This document shows positions 28,008 to 40,600 of a stretch of 64,000 bases of DNA, piece after piece. This DNA comes from Petrosia ficiformis (taxonomy: Eukaryota; Porifera; Demospongiae; Haplosclerida; Petrosiidae). Where the stretch lies: contig OX345647.1 in the NCBI GenBank assembly GCA_947044365.1, positions 6,049,114 through 6,113,113 on the forward strand, in the 5' to 3' direction. The notes beneath the pieces are model-generated. The model worked only from the letters and a program-made list of their open reading frames with translations. It searched no databases and was not told the DNA's origin. The position numbers and the translations under genes were made by a program. Every line of letters starts with the position of its first letter. Position 1 is the first letter of the stretch.

Positions 28008-28226
28008 ATGGCACTGACTTGGAGAGTTTGTAGGAAGTATTTGAATGAAGTATTTGATATCAAGAATGAAGAAGAGTTTAAAACTAAAGTTTTAGAGTCC
28101 AAGAAACCTGTGTTGACTTCCATGATCTGATGTGGCCATGTTTAGCCCAATTTTAACTGATATAGTGGATGGGAGATATGGAAATATGGATTTAACTGAA
28201 GTGAATATTGATAATAATGAATTTCA
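28008..28226 (+). pseudogene. Thioredoxin pseudogene (mitochondrial Trx-like)
   Basis: From ATG 28008 the frame encodes MALTWRVCRKYLNEVFDIKN then EEEFKTKVLESKKPVL, which fits the first strand and helix of a thioredoxin. The active-site region follows, but the expected Trp codon is a stop (TGA) and single-base losses shift the frame through the CGPC and Pro-Ile segment. Beyond it, a shifted frame still reads GNMDLTEVNIDNN, matching the thioredoxin block around the central VDID strand. The copy therefore lost function through at least one nonsense change and two small deletions. It appears to lack introns in this stretch, so it may be a retrocopy or an exon fragment. Confidence 0.6.
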
Positions 28227-28389
28227 GACACAATGAGCTGTTGTGATGGCAGATTGTAGGACAGTAATTTAATGATATAAATTATTTTCATACAACTGTA
28301 TTTTAGGTGAGTTATGTTATTCTTCATTGATACATCGTGGCAAAGAAATGCCTAGACCTTCTTACAGTTACTAGTACTTGTTATGATTC

Positions 28390-30040
28390 TAAAGTATTTT
28401 GGATTGAAAATGTTGTTTGTAGGAACCATCAGCATTTTAGTACTCTCTTGAAATTCACTTTGAACCATGAACTATAGCCTTTGTACTTGCAAAATCAATC
28501 ATTTTAGATTGAGCCGAAAAAGTTCCTTAAGTTAGATAATGAATTAATGATGTCCTTAATATGTTTCCAAAGTGGTTTTGTTCAATAATATTATGTGTTA
28601 GAACCGTGAGCATTTTAATATTATTGTACAGAAAATCGAATTTTTACCCTGAACTATAGCCTTTGTACTGATTTTTCATTGCAAAATGAATCATTTGAGA
28701 TTGAGCGGAAACTGTTCCTAAAGTTAGATAATGATGTCCTTAATGGGTTTCCAAAGAGGTTTTGATCAATAATATTGTGGGTGAGAACCGTGAGCATTTT
28801 AATATTCTATGAAAATTTGAATTTTTATCCTGAACTATATATATATAGCCTTTGTACTGATTTTTCATTGCAAAATCGATCCTTTCAGATTGAGCCGAAA
28901 CTGTTCCTAGAGTTAGATAATGATGTCCTTAATAGGTTTCCAAACAGGTTTTGATCAATAATATCGTGGGTGAGAACCGTGAGCATTTTAATATTCTATC
29001 AACATTTGAATTTTTACCCTGAACTATAGCCTTTGTACTGATTTTTCATTGCAAAATCAATCATTTGAGATTGAGTTGAAACTGTTCCTGGAGTTAGATA
29101 ATGATGTCCTTAATAGGTTTCCAAAGTGGTTTTGATCACTAATATTATGTGTTAGAACCGTCAGCATTTTAATATTCTATCAAAATTTGAGCCTTTGTAT
29201 TGCAAAATCGATCCTTTTAGATTGAGCCGAAACTGTTCCTAGAGTTAGATAGTGATGTCCTTAATAGGTTTCCAATGAGGTTTTGATCAATAATATTGTG
29301 GGTGAGAACCGTGAGCATTTTAATATTTTATCAAAATTTGAATTTTTACCCTGAACTATAGCCTTTGTACTGATTTTTGATTGCAAAATCGATCCTTTCA
29401 GATTGAGCCGAAACTGTTCCTAGAGTTAGATAATGATGTTTTTAATATGTTTCCAAAGTGGTTTTGATCAATAATATTATGTGTTAGAACCGTGAGCATT
29501 TTAATATTCAATGAAAATTTGAATTTTTACCCTGAACTATAGCCTTTGTACTGATTTTTCATTGCAAAGTCAAACCTTTCAGATTGAGCCGAAACTGATC
29601 CTAGAGTTAGATAATGATGTCCTTAATAGGTTTCCAAAGTGGTTTTGATCAATATTATGTGTTAGAACTGTGAGCATTTTAATATTCTATCAAAATTTGA
29701 ATTTTTACCCTGAACTATAGCCTTTGTACTGATTTTTCATTGCAAAATCAAACCTTTCAGATTGAGCCGAAACTGTTCCGAGAGTTAGATAATGATGTCC
29801 TTAATGGGTTTCCAAAGTGGTTTTGATCAATAATATTGTGTATTAGAACCGTGAGCATTTTAATATTCTTCACATGCTACACTTGTGGGTTTAGATATTG
29901 ACCTATGAATCTCATTAATAATGTATGTCAGTGGGTGACACCAGTTATGCTCTCCACGTGTTGCAGTCTCTATATGTTGTTTGTAGGAACCATGAGCGTT
30001 TTAGTATTCTCTTGAAATCCACTTTGAACCATGAACTGTA
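28390..30040. repeat. AT-rich tandem repeat family A (about 183-bp units)
   Basis: About eight or nine units. Landmarks in order are GAACCGTGAGCATTTTAATA, CCTGAACTATAGCCTTTGTA, CTGATTTTTCATTGCAAAAT, GATTGAGCCGAAACTGTTCC and TAATGATGTCCTTAATAGGT. Units begin near 28430, 28612, 28795, 28981, 29163, 29309, 29492, 29671 and 29849; one is shortened. Related to family B by the shared CTATAGCCTTTG and CTGTTCCTAGAGTTAGATA blocks. No open frames of note. Confidence 0.9.
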
Positions 30041-30042
30041 AA

Positions 30043-31460
30043 CCAGTATGGATTTTTCGATTAGGTACTATAGTTTCAGATTACTCTAGTACCATGAGAA
30101 TTTACTGTCCAGTGATGTTAGTATTGTAAGTATAACTAATATTCCTTTTGTTTATTATCTATTTCTTTCCAATGTCCCTCATCCAAATATATTTATTATT
30201 AATTTTTATTGTTATTATAATTCTGTTATTTTTACTTGATTGGCACAATAATCTTTGCTATTCTATCTCAAATCTCTACAGGTAACATGTTAAAAGTTTC
30301 TTCTACTCATTAAGTTACATAATTATAGTTTGCAATTCCAAATTTCAATCGCATCATCTGGTATATAGGTGTGGCATACCATTTACAGCCCCGTTAATGC
30401 AACTTGGAAGTTCAGCAAGCTAATAGCACAACATTAGACATGCTATTATGTTATTGGTTCATCTAACTGGCATATTAAGGGTCATGTTGTAATAAGATCT
30501 CTTATGCAATTACATTATACTTATTGTCTCTATAATAATGAATATTACAAATCATTAATAAAAGATGTTTCTTGTTAATTAAAAAGTGTGCAAAATACAA
30601 CAGTGATCAATTGTGCTTTGCACTTTGGCATTTAGATCTAGTTACCAAGTTTATTGAATAAATCAATGCAAAAAAAAAGAAGTACCAAAATAGCCTGAGG
30701 TCATTTGGAGTCACTGCCAGATCATTTGATGGGGAGGAACAGTTGCCGGTATCCCAGTCCCCCCTCGAAAGAGGACCATACACGAAGTACGTAACAACTG
30801 ACCTTGAGATCTAGGATCTCGTCAAACATCACTAACAATGACAGACTCACCCCGGTCCTACCATAGACAACGAGGTGAACAGCCACAGCCCAGCTGACCA
30901 GGCTAATACTATCAGGTTGCATGTCCTTTTATATTGCTAGAACTTCTTCACGTGCTGCACTTGTGAGTTTAGGCTTTGATCTATGAATCTCATTGACTAT
31001 TATGTTATAATTAAGTGGGCGTAACCAGTTATGGCACTCCACGTGTTGCAGATTGTTCAACTCCATTGCTGTATCTGGCTCTAAATCAAGTATTTTAACG
31101 ATGGTCTAGAGATTCACACTGTTGTATTGGAGTATTATGTTGGGATATCATATGGCCAAAGTAAATCTTTAGTAGTATGTACAGATTGTGTATATGAGGA
31201 CAATTGTTGTTGTGGTGTTTATGTCGATCTATTCATTTCTGAAGTTAGTTAATGATGTCTTTACTGTGTTTACAAAGTGACTTTGGTCAATAATATTATC
31301 TGTTAGATCTGTGAGCATTTACATCTTCTGAATGTTTACACTGAACTATAAAAAGAATAGCCTTGGTACTGATTTTTCATACTATAATTGAACTATAATT
31401 ACTTCTTTGTTTAATAGAAAATTCATTTTCTCGAAAGTGTTCCTATAGTTAGTTACACAG
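30043..31460. repeat. 1.4-kb segment, copy 1 of a long direct duplication
   Basis: This segment recurs at about 35234-36650 with very few differences (small indels and substitutions), about 5.19-5.2 kb away. It interrupts the tandem arrays and has a GC-rich core at 30720-30920. The minus-strand open frame of 66 codons in that core (30722-30922) is identical in both copies but has no recognisable domain. Confidence 0.9.
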
Positions 31461-31469
31461 TGATGTCGT

Positions 31470-34400
31470 TATGATTCAACAGTATTTTTGATCAAAAATG
31501 TTGTTTGTCAGTACCATGAACGTTTCAGTATACTCTTGAAATTCACTTTGAACCACGAACTATAGCCTTTGGTACTTAATTTTTGACTGGAAAAGAATTG
31601 TTCTAATACTCTTCCTAGAGTTTGATGGTGATGTCGTTGTTATGATTCTGGAGTGTTTTTGATCAAAAATGTTGCTTGCAGGAACCATGAACGTTTTAGT
31701 ATTCTGTTGAAATTCACTTTGAACCATGAACTATAGCCTTTGGTACATAATTTTTGACTGTAGAAACATTTCCCTAAAACTGTTCCTAGAGTTTCATAAT
31801 GATGTCCTTATTATGATTCTGCAGTGTTTTTGATCAAAAATGTTGCTTGTAGGAACCATGAGCGTTTTAGTATTGTCTTGAAATTCACTTTGATCCATGA
31901 ACTATAGCCTTTGGTACTTAATTTTTGACTAGAAAAAGTTTTTTCTAAAACTGTTCCTAGAGTTAGATAGTGATGTCCTTGTTATGATTCTAGAGTATTT
32001 TTCATCAAAAATGTTGTTAGTAGGAACAATGAACGTTTTACTATTCTGTTGAAATTCACTTTGAACCATAAACTATAGCCTTTGGTACTTAATTTTTGAC
32101 TGGAAAAACATTTCCCTAAAACTGTTCCTAGAGTTTCGTAATGATGTCCTTATTATGATTCTGCAGTGTTTTTGATCAAAAATGTTGCTTGTAGGAACCA
32201 TGAGCGTTTTAGTATTGTCTTGAAATTCATTTTGAACCATGAACTATAGCCTTTGGTACTTAATTTTTGACTGGAAAAAAGTTTTCCTAAAACTGTTCCC
32301 AGAGTTCCATAATGATGTCCTTATTATGATTCTGCAGTGTTTTTGATCAAAAATGTTGCTTGTAGGAACCATGAGCGTTTTAGTATTGTCTTGAAATTCA
32401 CTTTGATCCATGAACTATAGCCTTTGGTACTTAATTTTTGATTGAAAGAAAGTTTTCCTAAAACTGTTCCTAGAGTTAGATAGTGATGTCCTTGTTATGA
32501 ATTGTTGATCAAAAATGTTGTTTGTATGAACAATGAGCGTTTTAGTATTGTCTTGAAATTCACTTTGAACCATAAACTATAGCCTTTGGTACTTAATTTT
32601 TGACTGGAAAAACATTTCCCTAAAACTGTTTTTAGAGTTAGATAGTGATGTCCTTGTTATGATTCTACTGTATTTTTGATCAAAAATGTTGTTTGTAGGA
32701 ACAATGAGCGTTTTAGTATTGTCTTCAAATTCACTTTGAACCATGAATTTACTTAATTTTTGACTGGAAAAACATTTTCCTAAAACTGTTCCTAGAGTTT
32801 CGTAATGATGTCCTTATTATGATTCTGCAGTGTTTTTGATCAAAAATGTTGCTTGTAGGAACCATGAGCATTTTAGTATTGTCTTGAAATTCACTTTGAT
32901 CCATGAACTATAGCCTTTGGTACTTGATTTTTGACAGGAAACATTTTTTTCTCAAACTGTTCCTAGAGTTAGATAGTGATGTCCTTGTTATGATTCTACA
33001 GTAGTTTTGATCAAAAATGCTGTTTGTAGGAACCATGAGCAATTTAGTGTTATCTTGAAACAATGAACTATAGCCTTTGGTACTTAATTTTTGATTGAAA
33101 GAAGGTTTTCCTAAAACTGTTCCTAGAGTTAGATAGTGATGTCCTTGTTATGATTCTACAGTATTTTTGATCAAAAATGTTGTTTGTAGGAACAATGAGC
33201 GTTTTACTATTGTCTTGAAATTCACTTTGAACCATGAACTATAGCCTTTGGTACTTAATTTTTGACTGGAAAAACATTTTCCTAAAACTGTTCCTAGAGT
33301 TTCGTAATGATGTCCTTATTATGATTCTGCAGTGTTTTTGATCACAAATGTTGCTTGTAGGAACCATGAGCGTTTTAGTATTGTCTTGAAATTCACTTTG
33401 AACCATGAACTATAGCCTTTGGTACTTAATTTTTGACTGGAAAAACATTTTCCTAAAACTGTTCCTAGAGTTCCATAATGATGTGTTTATAATGATTCTG
33501 CAGTGTTTTTGATCAAAAATGTTGTTTGTAGGAACCATGAGCGTTTTACTATTCTCTTGAAATTCACTTTGAACCATAAACTATAGCCTTTGGTACTTAA
33601 TTTTTGACTGGAAAAAGTTTTTTCTAAAACTGTTCCTAGAGTTAGATAGTGATGTCCTTGTTATGATTCTACAGTATTTTTCATCAAAAATGTTGTTGTA
33701 GGAACAATGAACGTTTTACTATTCTGTTGAAATTCACTATGAACCATGAACTATAGCCTTTGGTACTTAATTTTTGACTGGAAAAACATTTCCCTAAAAC
33801 TGTTCCTAGAGTTTCGTAATGATGTCCTTATTATGATTCTGCAGTGTTTTTGATCAAAAATGTTGCTTGTAGGAACCAGGAGCGTTTTAGTATTCTGTTG
33901 AAATTCACTTTGAACCATGAACTATAGCCTTTGGTACATAATTTTTGACTGGAAAAAAGTTTTCCTATAACTGTTCCTAGAGTTAGATAGTGATGTCGTT
34001 GTTATGATTCTACAGTATTTTTGATCAAAAATGTTGTTTGCTGGAACCATGAGCGTTTTAGTATTCTGTTGAAATTCACTTTGAACCATGAACTATAGCC
34101 TTTGGTCTTAATTTTTGACTGGAAAAAAGTTTTCCTATAACTGTTCCTAGACTTTCATAATGATGTCCTTATTATGATTCTGCAGTGTTTTTGATCAAAA
34201 ATGTTGCTTGTAGGAACCATGAGTGATTTAAAATTCACTTTAAACCATGAACTATAGCCTTTGGTACTTAATTTTTGACTAGAAAAAAGTTTTCCGAAAA
34301 CTGTTCCTAGACTTTCATAATGATGTCCTTATTATGATTCTGCAGTGTTTTTGATCAAAAATGTTGCTTGTAGGAACCATGAGTGATTTAAAATTCACTT

Positions 34401-35230
34401 TAAACCATGAACTATAGCCTTTGGTACTTAATTTTTGACTAGAAAAAAGTTTTCCGAAAACTGTTCCTAGACTTTCATAATGATGTCCTTATTATGATTC
34501 TGCAGTGTTTTTGATCAAAAATGTTGCTTGTAGGAACCATGAGTGATTTAAAATTCACTTTGAAACATGAACTATTATAGCCTTTGGTACTTAATTTTTG
34601 ACTGGAAAAAAGTTTTCCTAAAACTGTTCCCAGAGTTCCATAATGATGTCCTTATTATGATTCTGCAGTGTTTTTGATCAAAAATGTTGCTTGTAGGAAC
34701 CATGAGTGATTTAAAATTCACTTTGAAACATGAACTATAGCCTTTGGTACTTAATTTTTGACTGGAAAAAAGTTTTCCTAAAACTGTTCCCAGAGTTCCA
34801 TAATGATGTCCTTATTATGATTCTGCAGTGTTTTTGATCAAAAATGTTGCTTGTAGGAACCATGAGCGTTTTACTATTCTCTTGAAATTCACTTTGAACC
34901 ATAAACTATAGCCTTTGGTACTTAATTTTTGACTGGAAAAAAGTTTTCCTAAAACTGTTCCCAGAGTTCCATAATGATGTCCTTATTATGATTCTGCAGT
35001 GTTTTTGATCAAAAATGTTGCTTGTAGGAACCATGAGTGATTTAAAATTCACTTTGAAACATGAACTATAGCCTTTGGTACTTAATTTTTGACTGGAAAA
35101 AAGTTTTCCTAAAACTGTTCCCAGAGTTCCATAATGATGTCCTTATTATGATTCTGCAGTGTTTTTGATCAAAAATGTTGCTTGTAGGAACCATGAGCGT
35201 TTTAGAATTCTGTTGAAATTTGCTTTGAAC
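31470..35230. repeat. AT-rich tandem repeat family B (160-175-bp units), main block
   Basis: About 22 units, marked by GCCTTTGGTACTTAATTTTT. Each unit also has GAACCATGAGCGTTTTAGTA, AAACTGTTCCTAGAGTT, TGATGTCCTTATTATGATTC and the perfect palindrome TTTTTGATCAAAAA. Units at 34201, 34361 and 34521 are exactly 160 bp apart and nearly identical, showing recent homogenisation. No genes are present. Confidence 0.92.
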
Positions 35231-35233
35231 CAT

Positions 35234-36650
35234 GAACTGTAAACCAGTATGGATTTTTCGATTAGGTACTATAGTTTCAGATTACTCAAGTACTATGAGA
35301 ATTTACTGTCCAGTGATGTTAGTATCGTAAGTATAAGTAATATTCCATTTATTTGTTATCTATTTCTTTCCAATGTCCCTCATCCAAATATATTTATTAT
35401 TAATTTTTGTTATTATTATAATTCTGTTATTTTTACTTGATTGGCATAATAATCTTTGCTATTCTATCTCAAATCTCTGCAGGTAACATGTTAAAAGTTT
35501 CTTCTACTCATTAAGTTACATAATTATAGTTGGTAATTCCAAATTTCAATCGCATCATCTGGTATATAGGTGTGGCATACCATTTACAGCCCTGTTAATG
35601 CAACTTGGAAGTTCAGCAAGCTAATAGCACAACATTAGACATGCTATTATGTTATTGGTTCATCTAACTGGCATATTAAGGGTCATGTTGTAATAAGATC
35701 TCTTATGCAATACATTATAGTTATTGTCTCTATAATAATGAATATTACAAATCATTAATAAAAGATGTTTCTTGTTAATTAAAAAGTGTGCAAAATACAA
35801 CAGTGATCAATTGTGCTTTGCACTTTGGCATTTAGATCTAGTTACCAAGTTTATTGAATAAATCAATGCAAAAAAAAAGAAGTACCAAAATAGCCTGAGG
35901 TCATTTGGAGTCACTGCCAGATCATTTGATGGGGAGGAACAGTTGCCGGTATCCCAGTCCCCCCTCGAAAGAGGACCATACACGAAGTACGTAACAACTG
36001 ACCTTGAGATCTAGGATCTCGTCAAACATCACTAACAATGACAGACTCACCCCGGTCCTACCATAGACAACGAGGTGAACAGCCACAGCCCAGCTGACCA
36101 GGCTAATACTATCAGGTTGCATGTCCTTTTATATTGCTAGAACTTCTTCACGTGCTGCACTTGTGAGTTTAGGCTTTGATCTATGAATCTCATTGACTAT
36201 TATGTTATAATTAAGTGGGCGTAACCAGTTATGGCACTCCACGTGTTGCAGATTGTTCAACTCCATTGCTGTATCTGGCTCTAAATCAAGTATTTTAACG
36301 ATGGTCTAGAGATTCATACTGTTGTGTTAGAGTATCATGTTGGGATATCATATGGCCAAAGTAAATCTTTAGTAGTATGTACAGATTGTGTATATGAGGA
36401 GAATTCATTTCTGAAGTTAGTTAATGATGTCTTTACTGTGTTTACAAAGTGACTTTGGTCAATAACATTATCTGTGAGATCTGTGAGCATTTACATCTTC
36501 TGAACGTTTACACTGAACTATAAAAAGAATAGCCTTGGTACCGATTTTTCATATTATAGTTGAACTATAATTACTTATTCTTTTAATAGAAAATTCATTT
36601 TCTCGAAAGTGTTCCTATAGTTAGTTACACAGTGATGTCCTTGTTATGAT
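35234..36650. repeat. 1.4-kb segment, copy 2 of the long direct duplication
   Basis: Near-identical to 30043-31460, including the GC-rich core (35920-36120) with the identical 66-codon minus-strand frame. Copy 2 lacks about 30 bp present near 31200-31240 in copy 1. Confidence 0.9.
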
Positions 36651-37670
36651 TCTACAGTAGTTTTGATCAAAAATGCTGTTTGTAAAAACCATGAGCAATT
36701 TAGTGTTCTCTTGAAACCATGAATTATAGCCTTTGGTACTTAATTTTTAATTGGAAAAAATTTTTCCTAAAACTGTTCCTAGAGTTAGATAGTGATGTCC
36801 TTGTTATGATTCTACAGTATTGTTGATCAAAAATGTTGTTTTTAGGAACCATGAGCGTTTTAGTATTCTGTTGAAATTCACTTTGAACCATGGAACTATA
36901 GCCTTTGGTACTTAATTTTTGACTGGAAAAATTTTTTTCTAAAACTGTTCCTAGAGTTAGATAGTGATGTCCTTGTTATGATTCTACAGTATTGTTGATC
37001 AAAAATGTTGTTTTTAGGAACCACGAGCGTTTTAGTATTCTGTTGAAATTCACTTTGAACCATGAACTATAGCCTTTGGTACTTAATTTTTGACTAGAAA
37101 AACATTTTCCTAAAACTGTTCCTAGAGTTCCATAATGATGTGTTTATAATGATTCTGCAGTGTTTTTGATAAAAAATGTTGCTTGTAGGAACCATGAGCG
37201 TTTTACTATTCTCTTGAAATTCACTTTGAACCATAAACTATAGCCTTTGGTACTTAATTTTTGACTGGAATAAGTTTTTTCTAAAACTGTTCCTAGAGTT
37301 AGATAGTGATGTCCTTGTTATGATTCTACAGTATTGTTGATCAAAAATGTTGTTTTTAGGAACCATGAGCGTTTTAGTATTCTCTTGAAATTCACTTTGA
37401 ACCATGAACTATAGCCTTTGGTACTTAATTTTTGACTGGAAAAACATTTCCCAAAACCTGTTCCTAGAGTTAGATAGTGATGTCCTTGTTATGATTCTAC
37501 AGTATTTTTCATCAAAAATGTTGTTTGTAGGAACGATGAGCGTTTTAGTATTCTGTTGAAATATCCTTTGGTACTTAATTTTTGACTAGAAAAACATTTT
37601 CTTAAAACTGTTCCTAGAGTTTCGTAATGATGTCCTTATTATGATTCTGCAGTGTTTTTGATCAAAGTGT
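36640..37670. repeat. Family B tandem repeats, distal block
   Basis: Six more units of the GCCTTTGGTACTTAATTTTT family (near 36727, 36902, 37072, 37244, 37415, 37567). The last unit is cut off right after GTGTTTTTGATCAAA at about 37666, where the GC-richer satellite begins. Confidence 0.9.
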
Positions 37671-40600
37671 GTGCAGCCAACTTGTCTGAAGGGAAGATGG
37701 CACACAAGGAAGCCAACATCTCTGGATGGATGATGCACTGTACCTACGAGACCCAATGGTCTAAACAACACTTGTGCAGTCAACACAAGCACCTGTGCAT
37801 CCAACATCTCTGAAGGGAGGATGGTACTAAAATACAGTGTGTTAGCAGCAAATCTCTCCCAACACATCAAACCAACCGATAGACACTGAGTACCTTGTGC
37901 ACCAACCGATAGGCACACAAATACCTGTGCATCCAACATTTCTGATGGGAAGATGGTACTAACATGCACAACTCTCCCAGCAGAACTTCCTACACTTCAA
38001 CCCAACTGATAGGCATACTAATACCTTTGCATCCAACATCCGCAGAACTTCCAACACTTCAACCCAACTAATTGGCACACTAGTACCTTTGCATCCAACA
38101 TCCGCAGAACTTCCAACACTTCAACCCAACCGATAGGTACACAAGTACCTATTCATCCAACATCCGCAGAACTTCCAACAATTCAACCCAACTGATTGGC
38201 ACACTAGTACCTGTGCAGCCAACATCTCCGAAGAAAAGAAAATACTTACACACAAGTGTAAACACAACTTGCCCGACACAACTCCCAACATACTTTGACA
38301 GACTATATGAACAACAATTTAGTCTGAACTGACACCCCTATAATATAGCACTACCTCCACCTGTGACAACAGTGTTTACAACAAGACCAACTGGGCACAC
38401 AAGGAAGCCAACATCTCTGGATGGATGATAGTACCTACACCCAACAGTCTAAACACTCTCCCTCCAGAACTTCCAACACTTCAAACCAACCGATACGCAC
38501 ACCAAGTACCTGTGCAGCCAACATTTCTCAAGGGAAGATGGTACTAACATATATACAGTGTGTTAGCAGCAAATCTCTCCCAACACATCAAACCAACCTA
38601 TAGACACTGGAGTACCTGTGCATCCAACATCCTCATAAGTTCCAACCCTTCAACCCAATCGATAGGTACACAAGTACCTATTCATCCAACATCCGCAGAA
38701 CATCCAACAATTCAACCCAACTGATTGGCACACTAGTACCTGTGCAGCCAACTTCTCCGAAGGGAAGAGAATACTTACACACAAGTGTAAACACAACTTC
38801 CCCAACTCAACTCCCAACATACTCTGACAGACTATATGAACAACAATTTAGTCTGAACCTACACCTCTATAATATAGTACTACCTCCACTTGTGACAACT
38901 GTGTTTACAACAAAACCAGCCGGTGGGCACACAAGGAAGCCAGCATCTCTGGATGGATGATAGTTCAACACACAACGGTCTAAACAACGCTCTCCCTCCA
39001 GAACTTCCAACACTTCAAACCAACCGATATGCAGGCACACAAGTACTTGTCCAAAGGGAAGACGGCACACAAGGAAGCCAACATCTCTGGATGGATAATA
39101 GTACCTACACCCACCCAATTGTCTACACAACACTTCCAACACTTCAAACCAATCGATACGCACACCAAGTACCTGTGCAGCCAACATCTGCAGAACTTCC
39201 AACACTTCAACCCAAACGATATGTACACAAGTACCCGTGCATCCAACACTTCAACCCAACCGATAGGCAGGCACAAAAGTACCTGTGTGGCTAACATGCG
39301 CAGAACTTCGAACACTTCATCCCAACCGATAGGCAGGCACAAAAGTACCTGTGTGGCCAATATGAGCAGAACTTCGAACACTTCATCCCAACCGATAGGC
39401 ACACAAGTACCTGTGCATCCAACATCTGCAGAACTTCCAACACTTCAACCCAACCGATAGGCAGGCACACAAGTACCTGTGTGGCCAACATGCGCAGAAC
39501 TTCCAACAAATTCAACCCATTCAATAGGTACACAAGTACCTGTGCATCCAACATCCGCAGAACTTCCAACACTTCAACCCAACCGATAGGCAGGCACACA
39601 AGTACCTGTCTGGCCAACTTCTCCGAAGAGAAGAGAATACTTACACACAAGTGTAAACACAACTTGCCCGAATACTTACACACAAGTGTAAACACAACTT
39701 GCCCAACTCAACTCCCAACATACTCTGACAGACTATATGAACAACAATTTAGTCTGAACCTACACCTCTATAATATAGTACTACCTCCACTTGTGACAAC
39801 TGTGTTTACAACAAAACCAACCGGTGGGCACACAAGGAAGCCAGCATCTCTGGATGGATGATAGTCCGACACACAACGGTCTAAACAACGCTCTCCCTCC
39901 AGAACTTCCAACATATGCAGGCACACAAGTAGTACCTGTGCAGCCAACTTGTTTGAAGGGAACACGGCACACAAGGAAGCCAACATCTCTGGATGGATAA
40001 TAGTACCTACACCCACCCAATTGTCTAAACAACACTCCCCCTCCAGAACTTCCAACACTTCAAACCAATCGATACGCACACCAAGTACCTGTGCAGCCAA
40101 CTTTTCTGAAGGGAAGATGGTACTAACATACAGTGTGTTAGCACAACTCTCCCAGCAGAACTTCCAAGCACACAAGTACCTGCGCATCCAACATCTCTGA
40201 AGGGAAGATGGCACTAACATACAGTGTGTTAGCAAAACTCTTCCAACACATCAAACCAACCGATAGACACTGGAGTACCTGTGCAGCCAACATTTCTGAA
40301 GGGAAGATCGTACTAACATATATATACAGTGTGTTAGCAGCAAATCTCTCCCAACACTTCAACCCAACCGATAGGCAGGCACACAAGTACCTGTGTGGCC
40401 AACATGCACAGAACTTCCAACACTTCAACCCAATCGATAGGTACACAAGTCCCTGTGCATTCAACATCCGCAGAACTTCCAACACTTCAACCCAACCGAT
40501 AGGTACACAAGTATCTGTGCATCCAACTTCCGCAGAACTTCCAGCACTTCAACACAACCAATAGGCAGGCACAGAAGTACCTGGGTGGCCAACTTGTCTG

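Noticed and set aside
30722..30922. 66-codon minus-strand frame, identical in both duplicate segments
   Set aside because: Identity follows from the recent duplication; no domain, no start context and no selection signal can be seen.
28390..37670. Regularly spaced repeats considered as a CRISPR array
   Set aside because: Units of 160-183 bp are repeated over their whole length without unique spacers, in an animal genome.
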